Shown: positions 41,976 to 53,320 of the stretch, piece by piece
Position numbering within the stretch: the first letter of the stretch is position 1
How the letters are laid out: the number at the start of each line of letters is the position of its first letter
IMG/VR virus record: IMGVR_UViG_3300006805_000031
Location: 1 to 57,987 of that record
Reading direction: 5' to 3' (one strand)
DNA: 57,987 nucleotides
From: a virus
The notes under the pieces: generated by a model
Told to the model about the DNA's origin: nothing
The model's input: the letters and a program-made list of their open reading frames with translations, nothing else
Database searches by the model: none
Position numbers and translations under genes: made by a program

Positions 41976-44900
41976 GAAAAAGCTCTTTTTTGCCAAGTCA
42001 GATCAACTCTGACGACATCATTCGTCTCAAACTTGAAGGTGGGAAGATTGTGTCCACTTCAGGCGCAGAGTTGGCGGCGAGCACAGATGACAACGATGCC
42101 ATTAGTTTTCGCTATAGCCCAGAAAGCACTGGGCTGAAAAGCACACAACAGCTTGATATCGATTGGTCGAAATTCGAGAACCACACGTTCTTCAATTCAG
42201 CTGCAGCCAAGACAAGCGTTGCCTTCGATAAGATCATAAACAAGTTCCCATTTGATGGGACTGAACAAGAAGTAAATGCATTTCTTGATGCACTAACTGG
42301 CTTCGAGAAGCACGTGCTTGATTCTTTTCCGACATCCACTGGTGCTTTGCTTTTTGATGGCACAAATTTCGTCTCGGTTCGTGATTTCACAGGAGGCGAT
42401 CATGATGCTATCTTCTCAAAGGATTCTGGTGCACCGGCCCTAAATCCAACAGGGTCGTTTGCCCTTGAGTTCCATATCAATGTGCCAGCATCCGCAAACA
42501 CAACGCAGATCATTGCACAAAAGTCAAAAGCGTCAGACTCACTTACGTGTTTTTTGTCGGCTAGTTCTTCGCCATCCATTGCGACTATTGGCCTTGAGTA
42601 CGTTGCAGGCGGAAAAACAGGAAGAGTCTATGGTCAAATCCCTAAGGGGTCTGACGAACATGTTGGGCTTATTCGTAATGCGTCTGGGGTTCTAGGCTTT
42701 TACCACAGCGGACAAATTGTCACAGGTTCGCTCGTCGAATCAGGCCTTGACACATCAGGGGCGCCCCTCTTGATTGGCTCGGGGACCACCTTTTCGGTCA
42801 ATGGCGTGGCATCTACGCCAACCGCCACACTCTCTGGTGTCGTAGATGAATTTCGCCTTTGGCATGAACCTCGGACAGCAGAGCAGCTGAGCCTGACAGC
42901 AGAGAGGGGCGTCTATGGCACCCCCGCCCTTGCCCTTAATTTCAGATTCAATGAGCCGTCTGACTATTTCGTTTCGCAAGACTCGGTGGCCCCAAACTCG
43001 CTCCTGTTGGATTATTCAGGTAAAGGTCATCACTCAAATGTAAGCAACTTTGCTTTTTCGCAGCGTGTAAGTGGGACACTTGCAAACGAATCAAGCAGGT
43101 CAAACCCTGTTTTGTTTCCTGCGTTCAGCGGAGTATCTTCATTGAATGCGTCACTGCTTGGAGCTGCAACGCTGTTTGATGAAGTAAACCCAAACCTTAT
43201 CACAAAGCTTGTTCCCCCGCACATGTTGGCCCTGGGTAAGCTACAAGATGGGCAGTCTGGCGAGTTCGGAGCAATCACAGATCCTTTCACTGGAGAGGGC
43301 CCACGCAAGTCGAGGCTTGGAAGTACACAAATTTTGCTTAGCATTTTGTTCTTCTGGGCCAAATACTTTGATGAAATCAAGCTTTTTACGGACGCATTTT
43401 CGGCTGTTCGCAATACAGAGTTGGGGGCGGATGCGCCTACACCATCTGTTTTTCTTGTTGATGCGCTCAATGATCTTGGCTTCAACATCAACGACTTTTT
43501 TGCGGACGCAAATCTATCTCAATATGTGGACGGTCTTGGGGTGCTTGATGACGGCTCCGTAGCTGAAAAGTCGCTGCAAAGTATCAAGACCGAGCTTTTG
43601 CGAAGACTCCTTTTCAATATTGATGACATCATCTCAAGCAAGGGGACGATCCATTCCATTAAGGCGTATTTCAGAAGCATCGGAATTGACCCCGACACCT
43701 CGTTTCGGGTTCGTGAGTATGGTGGCGCCACAGAAAAGAGCCTCGATGGCCGCCGGTCCACTCACGTTAAAGAGATCAAGGAATTGCAGCTGTTGGGCGG
43801 ACAAGTCACATCACAATTTTTGAGCGAGTCTCGCACTCAGCCCGGTGCGCCGCTAATTGCTGGAAGCTTTGTTCCATTTGGGAGTGGCTTCATTTCGAAC
43901 AACGTGAATGATGGGTTGTCTCTGAGTGGCTCTTGGACTGTCGAAGCGAATGTAAGGTTTGCAAGTGGCTCTTCGCAAAACAGCGTCGCCAGGCTTTACA
44001 GCACAGGTAGCAATGGCAGAATCCTACTCGCAAATCTTGTATCGTCTGGTTCGCAGCTACACTTGTTTGTGAGTCCACAATCCGGCTCCATCATTCAGCA
44101 AACTCTCGACGTGAACATTAACGATGGCCAGCTTTGGAATTTGTCGTTCGGGCGCCGAAGAGACGACCTTACGCTTTCAGACTACGCTGCAGTATCTAGT
44201 TCGTTTTTCGTTCGAGCAGCGCAGTATAGCGAGGGCGATCTGACAGTACAGAAGGAAGCCTTCCAGATCTACAGTCGCACCCCCTCTGCAGACTTCTTCT
44301 CGAACAAGTCTAGCGCCAATAATGCGAGCGGTTGTTTCCTGCAGGTCGGAACGGACACGGCCGTTATTTCGAACACAATGGGCCTAGGAACGCCCGCTGC
44401 GCTGCCGATGGCAAAGTACGTGTCGACAACCGGAAGTCTCGCCAGAGTGGCCGTCTGGGGCCGGGAATTGAGTGCCGAGGAGTGGTCAGAACACTCTAAA
44501 AACATCTTCTCTTATGGAAGCTCAAACCCGCTCACCGGATTTGTCAATGGCGACCAAAGCGGGAGCTTCCAAAACTTGAAATTTGAGTTGACGTCAGATC
44601 AAGATGAAGTGGCCGCCGACGGCGGAGGAAATGTAAGCCTGTATCGATTTCCGCAGGCTGTCACCACGGGGACTGGCTTCGCCCCGTCAACAACAGTGTT
44701 CTCCAGCCATATCGTGCACGATTCGCTTTTGGAGCACTCCTATGACGAATCTGTGGACGAAAATAAGGTTCGTGTGCGCAGCTATGAAGATGCCGAAAAC
44801 CTTGCATCAGCAAAGTTTGTAGCTGCGTCGCTCGCTCCAGTTTATAGCATCCCTAAATCAGAGTCGCCAGTAGATGACTCTAGATTGTCAATCGATATTA

Positions 44901-45301
44901 GCATTTCGGATGGCGTAGATAAAGACATCTTCAAGATGTTTGGGGGGCTAACTAGCCTGGATGACTCGCTTGGCCACAGGATCTCCTCACAAGAAGAGAG
45001 CTATCCGGCCCTTGACCAACTTCGAAAAATCCACGCATCAAGGTTTGTGAGCGATCTTGATTTGCAGGCTTTTTTCTACTTCTACCGGTGGCTTGACGGA
45101 AACATTGGCCACTTTGTTGACCAGTTGATCCCTGCAAAGACTCGATACCTTGGGATGAGGTATGTCATTCGAAGCCATGCGCTTGAGAGGTTCAGGATGA
45201 AATACTATGATGAAGAGGCGTTCTTGCCCGCAGAACGACGTCAGAACCTTGATGGCTCCATTCTCCTGGAAAGCGTTGCTGGTATTGTGAGGCGCTACTA
45301 A
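41972..45301 (+). CDS. Large baseplate protein with two lectin-like domains, 1109 aa
   Basis: Probably the large wedge protein, in the position of T4 gp7. The N-terminus has WSKFENHTFFNSAAAKTSVAFDKIINKFPFDG (about 62-95) with coiled and extended parts. Two concanavalin/LamG-like domains are visible: ALEFHINVPASAN to SGVVDEFRLWHEPRTAEQLS (about 155-305), and SWTVEANVRFASGSS to LARVAVWGRELSAEEWSEHSKNI (about 650-850). The end is helical (FYFYRWLDGNIGHFVDQLIPAKTRYLGM). Sugar-binding domains in a baseplate would favour host contact. The gene overlaps its neighbour by 4 bases. Confidence 0.8.
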   Translation: MRKSSFLPSQINSDDIIRLKLEGGKIVSTSGAELAASTDDNDAISFRYSPESTGLKSTQQLDIDWSKFENHTFFNSAAAKTSVAFDKIINKFPFDGTEQEVNAFLDALTGFEKHVLDSFPTSTGALLFDGTNFVSVRDFTGGDHDAIFSKDSGAPALNPTGSFALEFHINVPASANTTQIIAQKSKASDSLTCFLSASSSPSIATIGLEYVAGGKTGRVYGQIPKGSDEHVGLIRNASGVLGFYHSGQIVTGSLVESGLDTSGAPLLIGSGTTFSVNGVASTPTATLSGVVDEFRLWHEPRTAEQLSLTAERGVYGTPALALNFRFNEPSDYFVSQDSVAPNSLLLDYSGKGHHSNVSNFAFSQRVSGTLANESSRSNPVLFPAFSGVSSLNASLLGAATLFDEVNPNLITKLVPPHMLALGKLQDGQSGEFGAITDPFTGEGPRKSRLGSTQILLSILFFWAKYFDEIKLFTDAFSAVRNTELGADAPTPSVFLVDALNDLGFNINDFFADANLSQYVDGLGVLDDGSVAEKSLQSIKTELLRRLLFNIDDIISSKGTIHSIKAYFRSIGIDPDTSFRVREYGGATEKSLDGRRSTHVKEIKELQLLGGQVTSQFLSESRTQPGAPLIAGSFVPFGSGFISNNVNDGLSLSGSWTVEANVRFASGSSQNSVARLYSTGSNGRILLANLVSSGSQLHLFVSPQSGSIIQQTLDVNINDGQLWNLSFGRRRDDLTLSDYAAVSSSFFVRAAQYSEGDLTVQKEAFQIYSRTPSADFFSNKSSANNASGCFLQVGTDTAVISNTMGLGTPAALPMAKYVSTTGSLARVAVWGRELSAEEWSEHSKNIFSYGSSNPLTGFVNGDQSGSFQNLKFELTSDQDEVAADGGGNVSLYRFPQAVTTGTGFAPSTTVFSSHIVHDSLLEHSYDESVDENKVRVRSYEDAENLASAKFVAASLAPVYSIPKSESPVDDSRLSIDISISDGVDKDIFKMFGGLTSLDDSLGHRISSQEESYPALDQLRKIHASRFVSDLDLQAFFYFYRWLDGNIGHFVDQLIPAKTRYLGMRYVIRSHALERFRMKYYDEEAFLPAERRQNLDGSILLESVAGIVRRY

Positions 45302-45876
45302 TGAAACCATTTTACGACACAGTGGCCGTTAGGTCTCCTGCTGTGCAAGGTCGCCAAGATCTAAGCGCATACAACTCCCGCCGCCAAGGTGTTGAGATCA
45401 CAGATGACAAATATCTCTCGGAAGGTATCGGGAAAACAACACAAGGGTATTTCCCAAACTCCCAAGAGTCCCCGCCGCTAAATCTGGGCCAGGATTCTCA
45501 TTGGGCGATTGACACTATTGGCTTTTCGGAAGATATGCCGGCGACACCACAACAAGAATACTATCAGGCAATCCACGAATCGTCCGTTCAGGGAGGCATT
45601 CAAAGTGCCGATCTTGTGAACTCCAGCCAGCTGCCAACAATCGACCCTGTTCGGTTCTCTGAATTCTTGCAACCGGGCTTTGCCTTTTCAGAGGAGGGGA
45701 CCGGAACTGCACCAGTTTGTGGTCCATTCCATGAACAAACCACAGGACATGGTGAACTAATGACAAGCGACATGGACACAGACTACATTTCAGCTAGAAA
45801 AACACTTCGCCCCTCAGATGACAATGCAGTACCTTTTGGTTTTTTTGTTTTTGGCTCAAATGGAGTGCCGTATTGA
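45301..45876 (+). CDS. Small structural protein after wedge, 191 aa
   Basis: This 191-residue protein is likely disordered or extended. It is rich in Pro, Gln, Ser and Asp, without clear helices or catalytic motifs (QQEYYQAIHESSVQGGIQSADL near the middle). It overlaps the wedge stop by one base (TAATG) and is followed by the esterase spike after one base. An adapter linking the baseplate to the tail spike is suggested only by position. Confidence 0.68.
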   Translation: MKPFYDTVAVRSPAVQGRQDLSAYNSRRQGVEITDDKYLSEGIGKTTQGYFPNSQESPPLNLGQDSHWAIDTIGFSEDMPATPQQEYYQAIHESSVQGGIQSADLVNSSQLPTIDPVRFSEFLQPGFAFSEEGTGTAPVCGPFHEQTTGHGELMTSDMDTDYISARKTLRPSDDNAVPFGFFVFGSNGVPY

Positions 45877-45877
45877 T

Positions 45878-47809
45878 ATGAGAATAAGCCTTATTTACAC
45901 CGGTCTACAGTTCATCCGCCAGCGCTTGAGTCGAATCCCTGTTGCGTTTGTTTTTGCTGCATTTGCCTGGACTCTTGATCTGGAAGGCGACAAACTTTTG
46001 GCTGCAAGCATTCCAGGAACTGAAAGCGCTGGCACATCAGAGACTCATCCGCTCACCAGCACGGCAGCAAACGCTTTTTCCAATGGCGCACCCATTGGGA
46101 CACATGAGACATTTGATAACACATCGGATGAAGCATATACGTTCGGAACAGCTGTGTTGTCAGATATCGTTTCAGCTGATGCATTCACTCTCTTTCTTGT
46201 AGTGCGGCTGAATGCATATGGAACCACAAGCGGCTCTAATTTCTACGAAACTCCAGCCATTCTGCAGACTAACGGTGGTCAATATTGGGGCCTAGGGACC
46301 ACCGAGACGGGTATCCGAGCCGGCATTTTCGATGGAGGCTTTAAGAATCTTGACGTAGATGTTCCGCTCGACACCCCTGTCATTATCACGGTTCGGCTCA
46401 GGTCGGGTGTTTTTTCAATCCGAAAAAACATTGATGATTGGCAAAGTGTACCTGCGGGAAATATCACATCCCTGGGCAACTTTCTGTCAAATTACACTGC
46501 GGCTGGCCGAGCCGATGTGGATTATGCGAGGCTGTCTATTTCGAAACAGGCTTTTTCGGATTCACAAGTGGATTCTTTGCTGGAGAATATTGCCCCCATT
46601 TATGGAATCACACTTGTTCCACCCGAAACAGTATTTGGGTTTTTGGAAACAGGACAGTCACTTTCCATTGGGGCGAGAACGGGTAATATTGAACTACCAG
46701 CTGTAACGAATGGCGCCATCACAAATCACCAGATGATCGGCAATCTATATGGAGTGGCTGTAAACCCAAGCTCCTCATGGATCCTATCAGCCCTGCAAAA
46801 CCCTATGCGTGAAATAGGAGCCACAAACAATCTTGGGTGGCCCCTAAATGCCTGGGATGAATCACCAGCACCAGCCTTTGGGGTTCGCTTGAATAGCAAT
46901 ATTGCACCACAAATCAAGGGTTTCCACTCTCAGGTCGGTCAAGATGGGGCTGACATTTCTGTTATTGAGAAGGGCGGGTCCGGAAATGCTTATCAGGCAG
47001 GGCTTGATGAGGCCACCAGAGCAAAGCAGCTGTACCTAGCGCAGTCAAAGACACTAAAATACTCTGCAATTTTGTTTACGCACGGGGAGTCCGACTACTC
47101 AAGCGCAACATATACAACATCAGTAGCTCAACTCATCACAGACTACAATGTGGATCTCAAGGCCATTACGGGCCAAATCGACAACATCCCGATGATTGCA
47201 ACACAGCCATCTGCTGGTTGGCCAACATATGGTGTCGGGTCACAAATGCAACATCAGGCTATGTTGGATCTTGCGCTGACAGATGCTCGATTTGTTCTGG
47301 CTGGACCCAAATATCAATTCCAATACCACACAGCTGATTTTCACCTAGCCCCAGCTGGCACCCGAGATATGGCGTATCTCTACGCAGATGTGTACACGTT
47401 ACTGCGTCAGAATGGCACCTTCCTGCCGCTTTACCCCACGGGGCAGTCCACTTCCACCGTATCTGGCAAAACAGTCGTTAAAGTCGATTTTGGCCTACCC
47501 AGTGGGTCTTTGGTGTTTGACACAGTGACTGTCTCTGAGCCCCACCAAGCCAGTAACACAGCGTGGGCAAATGGGAAGGGGTTCGAGGTCGAAGTGGCTT
47601 CTTCCCCAGTGACCATCGAGTCGGTCTCTATTGGGATTGATGGCGTGTCGGTGTCGATCTACCTTGACTCTTTGATTGATCCGCTAGATCCGATCATTGT
47701 GTCTTATGCATACACCATCGACGCAGACAACTCAAAGCGCCGAGGAAATCTAAAGACCACCACGGGTCATTGGTGTGTACACTTCAACGACCCATTCAAA
47801 TTGCTGTGA
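45878..47809 (+). CDS. Tail spike with SGNH/acetyl-esterase domain
   Basis: From ATG 45878 the 643 residues start with a short hydrophobic part. A lectin-like domain follows (about 100-245), ending with ISKQAFSDSQVDSLLENIAP. The SGNH part has the SASA-like motifs: FLETGQSLS (nucleophile S261), LFTHGESDYS (402-408) and ADFHLAPAG (D487, H489), so the catalytic triad is complete. This class removes O-acetyl groups from sugars. The C-terminal part (about 525-643) is a beta domain. A tail-borne enzyme acting on capsule or O-antigen is the simplest reading. Confidence 0.85.
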   Translation: MRISLIYTGLQFIRQRLSRIPVAFVFAAFAWTLDLEGDKLLAASIPGTESAGTSETHPLTSTAANAFSNGAPIGTHETFDNTSDEAYTFGTAVLSDIVSADAFTLFLVVRLNAYGTTSGSNFYETPAILQTNGGQYWGLGTTETGIRAGIFDGGFKNLDVDVPLDTPVIITVRLRSGVFSIRKNIDDWQSVPAGNITSLGNFLSNYTAAGRADVDYARLSISKQAFSDSQVDSLLENIAPIYGITLVPPETVFGFLETGQSLSIGARTGNIELPAVTNGAITNHQMIGNLYGVAVNPSSSWILSALQNPMREIGATNNLGWPLNAWDESPAPAFGVRLNSNIAPQIKGFHSQVGQDGADISVIEKGGSGNAYQAGLDEATRAKQLYLAQSKTLKYSAILFTHGESDYSSATYTTSVAQLITDYNVDLKAITGQIDNIPMIATQPSAGWPTYGVGSQMQHQAMLDLALTDARFVLAGPKYQFQYHTADFHLAPAGTRDMAYLYADVYTLLRQNGTFLPLYPTGQSTSTVSGKTVVKVDFGLPSGSLVFDTVTVSEPHQASNTAWANGKGFEVEVASSPVTIESVSIGIDGVSVSIYLDSLIDPLDPIIVSYAYTIDADNSKRRGNLKTTTGHWCVHFNDPFKLL

Positions 47810-47846
47810 GTGTTGACCGTCGTTGACTAAGCTCTAATTAACGGAG
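47810..47846 (+). promoter_or_regulatory. Candidate promoter and strong RBS before large fibre gene
   Basis: This 37-base gap in a packed operon has TTGACC, a TTGACT repeat, CTAATTA ending 6 bases before ATG 47847, and ACGGAG as Shine-Dalgarno sequence. Either a late-type box alone or a sigma70-like TTGAC element could act. Assignment is tentative. Confidence 0.4.
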
Positions 47847-50800
47847 ATGATTAGACGCACCAGGGACATTCTCCCACGGCTAGAGCTAAGAAAACAGGAT
47901 CGCCGAGCTGGCAGCTACCCAAATGTGGCTCGTAACGGCTCGGCCGATTCTGGTCGTGCGCCTATCACATATGTGGATCAGCCCGTCATTTTCAATGACG
48001 GCGTGCAAGTCAGCATGCCAACAACGCTGCAGTCAGGCACAATCCACCTGCCTGATGACTTGGCTACAGACATTTTTGTTTCTTCACATGTCGACAAAAA
48101 CGCCATTGAGAACTTTGTTGCCCAAGTATCGCACCATAGCGAATACCTGCCATACAAAGAAGTGGCTATCCACGAAGATCAGATTCTGGACTCAGACTTC
48201 TCTCTTGGCAGCAAGCGAATTCCCGGCTTCTCTGAAAAACTAAGGGATAAGTCTGTTTACCGCTTCGAGCTTCCCATTTCAAGCTCAACAGTTATCCCTG
48301 GCAACTCTGGGTCTGCGCTTTACTACAACTTCACAGACAAGAAGTTTGATGTAAAAAGCACATATGATCAAACCGTTGATAGCGGTGCTGCGGTTGCGGA
48401 TTTGTCATTTTTTGGACCATGGGCGTCCACAACATATGCCGGAGATAGATTTTTGGCTTTTGACCCTATGGGTCTACCAAACATCCCTGGAAAGTCAAGC
48501 TATCTTCTTGGGCTTGAAGATAAATTGACGGATGGCTCTGGCGATAGCGTCTTTGAGGAATACACAGGCGTACCCGCAGGATTTGGCGAATATCGAAGGT
48601 TCAATGCTGAGTCTATCTACGGCCAACTTTATCGTAATCCAATCAAGGGCGAATACCAAAGACTATCACTCGCCCAGCCAAATGGAGACTTTTTGGCAAA
48701 GCTTGGTTACACCGACACCTACCAAATTCGACGTGCTGTAGGCACCGTAGACTTCTCAGGTAGTTTTGTAAAGACCTCAGGTGCCCCAACTGCACACCAG
48801 CAACTAGCAGCAAAAAGCTTTCTTGGGCTTGACCAATTTTTGATTGAAAAGATCATTGTTGAATTCCCAATTGAGGCGGGCCCCAGCTGGAACAACGATA
48901 GGTTCTCGGTGACCGCAAGTTGTCTGTCTGATGCATCAGCCTACCCACCAAGCTCTTACAGTAACCAGCTGATTCCGGCTGGAAATGTGGTTGCGATGGG
49001 TGGCCCAGCCGTGACTTTTGCTGTGCTCATGGATGTTCCAGGCTTTGGTCGAGAGATTATTGGCTCCGCCTCTTTCGCCCCATTGGCGGAGAAGACCAAA
49101 AGCCTAAAATACATGCCCCATTTCTATTATGGCGCTGCAGTTGATTTGGGCGTCCCGCCTGCGCCTTTAACATTCCCTCTTCCAGTGCAGGCAAATGCAG
49201 ACATCCTTTTTGAGGAGGGGTTGTCAGATCCAACCAGGACATCAGGCGATGTCGTTAATTTTAGCTTCTACCCGACACCAAACGAAAGTGGATTTTTCTC
49301 CGGCACTGTCAGGCTTGAAATTGAACCCGGAATCCTTAGGGGGCACACAAGTATTCACACACACCTCACGGCCTCCACGGTCAGTGGATATCCTGTGGAT
49401 TTTGATCGTCGAATCAACGGAGATCATATCATCGGCTTCTTTGACGCTGGGAGAACAACATACAATAGCAACAGTCCACACGACTTGATCGGGAGCACCC
49501 CCGGCTTGCCGGTGTCCGATAGCTATAAGTCCGATCTGGCATTGTGTACTGGCACAATCGGCGGATTGATGTCGCTGCAGGTGCAAAGGAATTTTGACCC
49601 GGTGCCTTATATTCTCGATATTGCAAACAATCTAACGTTTGCGATCTTCAAGAATGCTCCTTGTCCGGATGATGTTTTGAGTGAATACAACACAATGCTT
49701 GGCACCACCACATTCAAGGCGCTTGTGTCTGATGCGAAATCGCACGACATCAAAATCGCAAAAGGGGCCATGCGGATCTCCATTTACGGCTCTGACGTGT
49801 CTGGAGGACGAGAGCGGCACAACTCACTCAACCAGAGTCTGACAAGTAACGAAATTCATGAAGTTATTGGCGGCGAAACTATCATTGATAGATTCGAGAC
49901 CTCTTATCCGTATCAGCTGAAAGACGGGTACACGTCCCGTCATGTAACTGGCGTGTTTGAGGTTCAGCCCTTCACTGTTGGCCCAGACAATATTCGTCGC
50001 CGGCAAGAATATACCACCAATGTCTTCTTCGAAGATGCTGGCCAGTGCTTTGATAAAACATACACCGATCAGGACGTTGAAGGTCATCCAGAGCTTGGAA
50101 ATTATCGATGGTCTGAATCCGGGTACAGCTTAAGCACTGGGATGGCTGCAAATGTTGATGACCGACGTGGTGTCGGAAAGTATGTTTCTGATTTCCTGCC
50201 ACAGGACAAAGTTTATTGGGACTCTTTGCGACCTAATCTCGGAGAGCAGTCAGAGTACTACAAAGCTGGCATGATTGGGCTTTACTACCCAATTCATATG
50301 AATCTTCACTCGGCAACAATTCGAAGATTCCCATTCGAGAATGACGCCAGCGACAATAGAACATATGACAACTCGTATGTTTATGGCGGAACAACCCTAG
50401 GAGGCAGAATCGTCAACATTGACAAGGATGGCATTTCTGGCTCATTCACAAGAACTTTGACTGATGATGGGTGGCTACTGGATCCTTACCGGTCTTCATA
50501 CGACACTGAAGGCAATCCCTTGGCTTACGAGCGCTCATTCGTTGATGCAATTTACAAACACGGGGATGCATTCAACCCCAAGACGGCCACAACCTCAAAT
50601 CTGTCGCCATCTGACTCTGTAAAGCTGCTTTGGGGGTTTGGAGATGCGGTGTTGATTGACAAAGACAATGTCTCTAATCCGAATTTCCCGGCACCAAAAA
50701 TCTATTACAAGAGTACCGGCATCGGCCCTCGTTCACCGGGCGTTGGCTATGGCGTTGCGGTTCGTGGCTGGAAGTATGGCCTCTATTCTGGGTTCCCTAC

Positions 50801-51089
50801 ATCTGGAAAAACAGTTTTGTCTTCTCGGCATCACGGTTTCATTCGTGATGTCTTTGAGCAACCATACGAAACAAAGTGGTACGACAAAACAACCGGGCGG
50901 CCACTTGAAGCTGCAATCCAATGTCGGTTCTATGATCAACTGGGGAATCTTACGTCGGCTGAGAAAACCTGGTCATCGAACCTGAGCTACGAGTGCACGT
51001 GTTCTGTTCCGTATGACGATGGAAAAGTCAGAAATCGTGAAGAAAACATTGATATCACTCAGCTGAATATCTTCTCTATTTTGGTGTAA
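47847..51089 (+). CDS. Large tail/fibre structural protein, 1080 aa
   Basis: I do not recognise a named family. The N-terminus is basic and extended ([24 protein letters not shown]). The remainder is beta-rich with many Tyr, Gly, Ser and Asp residues ([37 protein letters not shown]). This composition suits a long tail fibre or baseplate appendage. No enzyme motif is seen. It follows the esterase gene and precedes the collagen-like fibre by 1 base, which supports a tail-fibre complex. Confidence 0.78.
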   Translation: MIRRTRDILPRLELRKQDRRAGSYPNVARNGSADSGRAPITYVDQPVIFNDGVQVSMPTTLQSGTIHLPDDLATDIFVSSHVDKNAIENFVAQVSHHSEYLPYKEVAIHEDQILDSDFSLGSKRIPGFSEKLRDKSVYRFELPISSSTVIPGNSGSALYYNFTDKKFDVKSTYDQTVDSGAAVADLSFFGPWASTTYAGDRFLAFDPMGLPNIPGKSSYLLGLEDKLTDGSGDSVFEEYTGVPAGFGEYRRFNAESIYGQLYRNPIKGEYQRLSLAQPNGDFLAKLGYTDTYQIRRAVGTVDFSGSFVKTSGAPTAHQQLAAKSFLGLDQFLIEKIIVEFPIEAGPSWNNDRFSVTASCLSDASAYPPSSYSNQLIPAGNVVAMGGPAVTFAVLMDVPGFGREIIGSASFAPLAEKTKSLKYMPHFYYGAAVDLGVPPAPLTFPLPVQANADILFEEGLSDPTRTSGDVVNFSFYPTPNESGFFSGTVRLEIEPGILRGHTSIHTHLTASTVSGYPVDFDRRINGDHIIGFFDAGRTTYNSNSPHDLIGSTPGLPVSDSYKSDLALCTGTIGGLMSLQVQRNFDPVPYILDIANNLTFAIFKNAPCPDDVLSEYNTMLGTTTFKALVSDAKSHDIKIAKGAMRISIYGSDVSGGRERHNSLNQSLTSNEIHEVIGGETIIDRFETSYPYQLKDGYTSRHVTGVFEVQPFTVGPDNIRRRQEYTTNVFFEDAGQCFDKTYTDQDVEGHPELGNYRWSESGYSLSTGMAANVDDRRGVGKYVSDFLPQDKVYWDSLRPNLGEQSEYYKAGMIGLYYPIHMNLHSATIRRFPFENDASDNRTYDNSYVYGGTTLGGRIVNIDKDGISGSFTRTLTDDGWLLDPYRSSYDTEGNPLAYERSFVDAIYKHGDAFNPKTATTSNLSPSDSVKLLWGFGDAVLIDKDNVSNPNFPAPKIYYKSTGIGPRSPGVGYGVAVRGWKYGLYSGFPTSGKTVLSSRHHGFIRDVFEQPYETKWYDKTTGRPLEAAIQCRFYDQLGNLTSAEKTWSSNLSYECTCSVPYDDGKVRNREENIDITQLNIFSILV

Positions 51090-51090
51090 C

Positions 51091-53319
51091 ATGAGCGACA
51101 AAGACGGCGGAAGGAAGCTTAGAAAGTCTGGCGCTGGCGTTGTCATCAACGTAGTGGAGACAAAAGACGTTGAGGTTGGAACCCCCACTCAACCGAAAGA
51201 TCTGACGGTTTGGGGCGATCTAATTGTCAAGGGTTCTCTTTCGGCAACAGGGATCACTGGTGCGCCTGGTGGCATCACTGGTGGTATTACTGGTCCGAGA
51301 GGAGCAACTGGAGCAGCCGGGCCTCAAGGCGCCACTGGACCTCAAGGCGCCACTGGACCTGCAGGTTCCGGAGGTGGAGGAACAACTGGTCCTACTGGCC
51401 CAAGAGGCGCAACAGGGGCACAAGGCACAACAGGACTTCAGGGTCCAGCTGGGCCCACTGGATCTCCTGGACCCGCCGGACCAGCTGGAGCTACAGGCGC
51501 TGGTGTAACCGGACCAGCTGGCCCAACGGGCATTCAAGGGCCGACTGGCATTCAAGGGCCGACTGGCGCTCGGGGAGCAACTGGAACACAAGGCCCAACT
51601 GGGCCGCAAGGCATCACAGGATCTACTGGACCAGCCGGAGTGGGCTCCACTGGACCTCAAGGTGCCACGGGAGTACAAGGCGTCACAGGAGCAGTTGGCC
51701 CCACAGGTCCACAAGGAGTTACAGGCTCTGGCGTCACAGGTGCACAAGGTCCAACTGGGGCAGCCGGACCAACCGGTGCTCGGGGGGCAACTGGAGCGGG
51801 TGTCACTGGCCCACAAGGCGCAACTGGAACACAAGGCCCAACTGGCCCAAGAGGCGCAACAGGGGCACAAGGCGCAACAGGTGTTCAGGGCCCCACGGGC
51901 TCACAGGGTGCCGCTGGCCCAACCGGGGTAGCTGGGGCAACTGGACCTCAAGGCGCCACAGGTTCTGGTGTAACGGGCCCACAAGGGCCAACCGGCACTG
52001 TTGGCCCAGCTGGTCCTACAGGCGCCAGAGGTGCCACAGGGACAGGTGTTACAGGCGCCCAGGGCCCAACTGGGGCAGCCGGTGCAACTGGGCCCCAAGG
52101 AGTAACTGGAGTGGGCGTTACAGGCCCGCAAGGAGCTACAGGGTTGCAAGGCGCCACTGGCCCCCAAGGCGCAACGGGACCTGCAGGTTCTGGAGGGGGA
52201 TCCAGTACACCAAATTATTCTATTGAGGAGGAAAGGTATTTGCTGCAGGCTCCTGCAGCAGTCACTGTTGGAACTTACCAGCGAGTTGGAGTCAAGACGA
52301 TTCATGCTGGCATGTGGCCTCTTTCTCAAAGCTCTTATTTGCTGAAAGCGGATCTATCTGTCATTGTCGAATCCCCAACAAGTGACATTAGCTATTTTGA
52401 ATTTCGCAGTATTGAGGATTCTGCTTTGGTTGCAACAATGTCGGACTCCTCATCGGCAAATAGGAATGTCCCACACGAGCTTATTAAGCAATTGTCACTA
52501 GGCGCCACCTATGGGACTCTCAGAACTGACGCTAAGCGAACATATGAGCTTTACGCAAAAAACAACACTTCGCCCAACGCAAGCCTCATCTCTTCGGGGC
52601 TGGTAAGGTTTTCTTACTACCAACCCACAGACCCAAGCCTGCTTCCTCTTTCCTCATTTTTTCTGGGCGAGGATTATAGTGCCTTGACAGGAGCTTGGGC
52701 CGGCCGCCCTTCTGCGGGCAATTCTGGTTTACTGTCTTTCTCCTATTATGCTGGCGGAGGAGTTCCCGCAACAGACACCACGGTTTCTGGGAAAATTGTG
52801 CCCCGCCCTGGTTCAATTGCTGCAGCTCAGGGTTTCTACACCAGCGCACTTTCGGACTTCATGTCCGCAACCGCAGGAACCATTGTCTTGGCTCAGAAAA
52901 TCAATTCTGCCCCCCTCGATGCTGGCGACGACACAGATGGAGGAATTGCATATGAGACTTCTGGCTACCTTAAGATCACGGCAAGGACAACCGGGCCAAC
53001 AATTCGCACAGATCTTGATGCTGCAACATCGGCCACAGATAACGTTGGAACTGCTTGGCACATCTACACATTGAGATGGGATGCTTCCGCAAACAAATTC
53101 CAGGTAAGGATAAACCGGGGTGCCTGGCAAGACATATCTAAAACAAATCCATGGGTGACGACTGGAGCCATTTATTTTGGCCTAAATCCCATTAACGCAA
53201 ATTACTTAGACATCACCATGGGCGGCGTTGTCTCCTCTCTTCTGGCTCTCTCAGACTCAAATATCTCAATTATTGAGTCGTACCTAGCCACTTACGTTGG
53301 CGGAATCACATTGGCTTGA
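51091..53319 (+). CDS. Collagen-like tail fibre protein with lectin-like tip, 742 aa
   Basis: The 742 residues have a short head (about 1-50), a long Gly-X-Y region (about 54-370) of GPTGATG/GPQGATG-type repeats with short breaks (GSGGGG), and a C-terminal globular part. In that part [20 protein letters not shown] and [23 protein letters not shown] suggest a LamG/concanavalin-like domain. Collagen-like segments form triple-helical rods in phage fibres. The Thr at many Y positions could be glycosylated. It follows the 1080-residue gene by 1 base, and its stop (TGATATG) abuts the next start. Confidence 0.88.
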   Translation: MSDKDGGRKLRKSGAGVVINVVETKDVEVGTPTQPKDLTVWGDLIVKGSLSATGITGAPGGITGGITGPRGATGAAGPQGATGPQGATGPAGSGGGGTTGPTGPRGATGAQGTTGLQGPAGPTGSPGPAGPAGATGAGVTGPAGPTGIQGPTGIQGPTGARGATGTQGPTGPQGITGSTGPAGVGSTGPQGATGVQGVTGAVGPTGPQGVTGSGVTGAQGPTGAAGPTGARGATGAGVTGPQGATGTQGPTGPRGATGAQGATGVQGPTGSQGAAGPTGVAGATGPQGATGSGVTGPQGPTGTVGPAGPTGARGATGTGVTGAQGPTGAAGATGPQGVTGVGVTGPQGATGLQGATGPQGATGPAGSGGGSSTPNYSIEEERYLLQAPAAVTVGTYQRVGVKTIHAGMWPLSQSSYLLKADLSVIVESPTSDISYFEFRSIEDSALVATMSDSSSANRNVPHELIKQLSLGATYGTLRTDAKRTYELYAKNNTSPNASLISSGLVRFSYYQPTDPSLLPLSSFFLGEDYSALTGAWAGRPSAGNSGLLSFSYYAGGGVPATDTTVSGKIVPRPGSIAAAQGFYTSALSDFMSATAGTIVLAQKINSAPLDAGDDTDGGIAYETSGYLKITARTTGPTIRTDLDAATSATDNVGTAWHIYTLRWDASANKFQVRINRGAWQDISKTNPWVTTGAIYFGLNPINANYLDITMGGVVSSLLALSDSNISIIESYLATYVGGITLA

Positions 53320-53320
53320 T

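Noticed and set aside
51220-51870. Long minus-strand open frame opposite the collagen-like region, rich in Cys and Ser
   Set aside because: It is the complement of Gly-X-Y repeat codons. Low complexity keeps the frame open, and no start signal or motif supports it.
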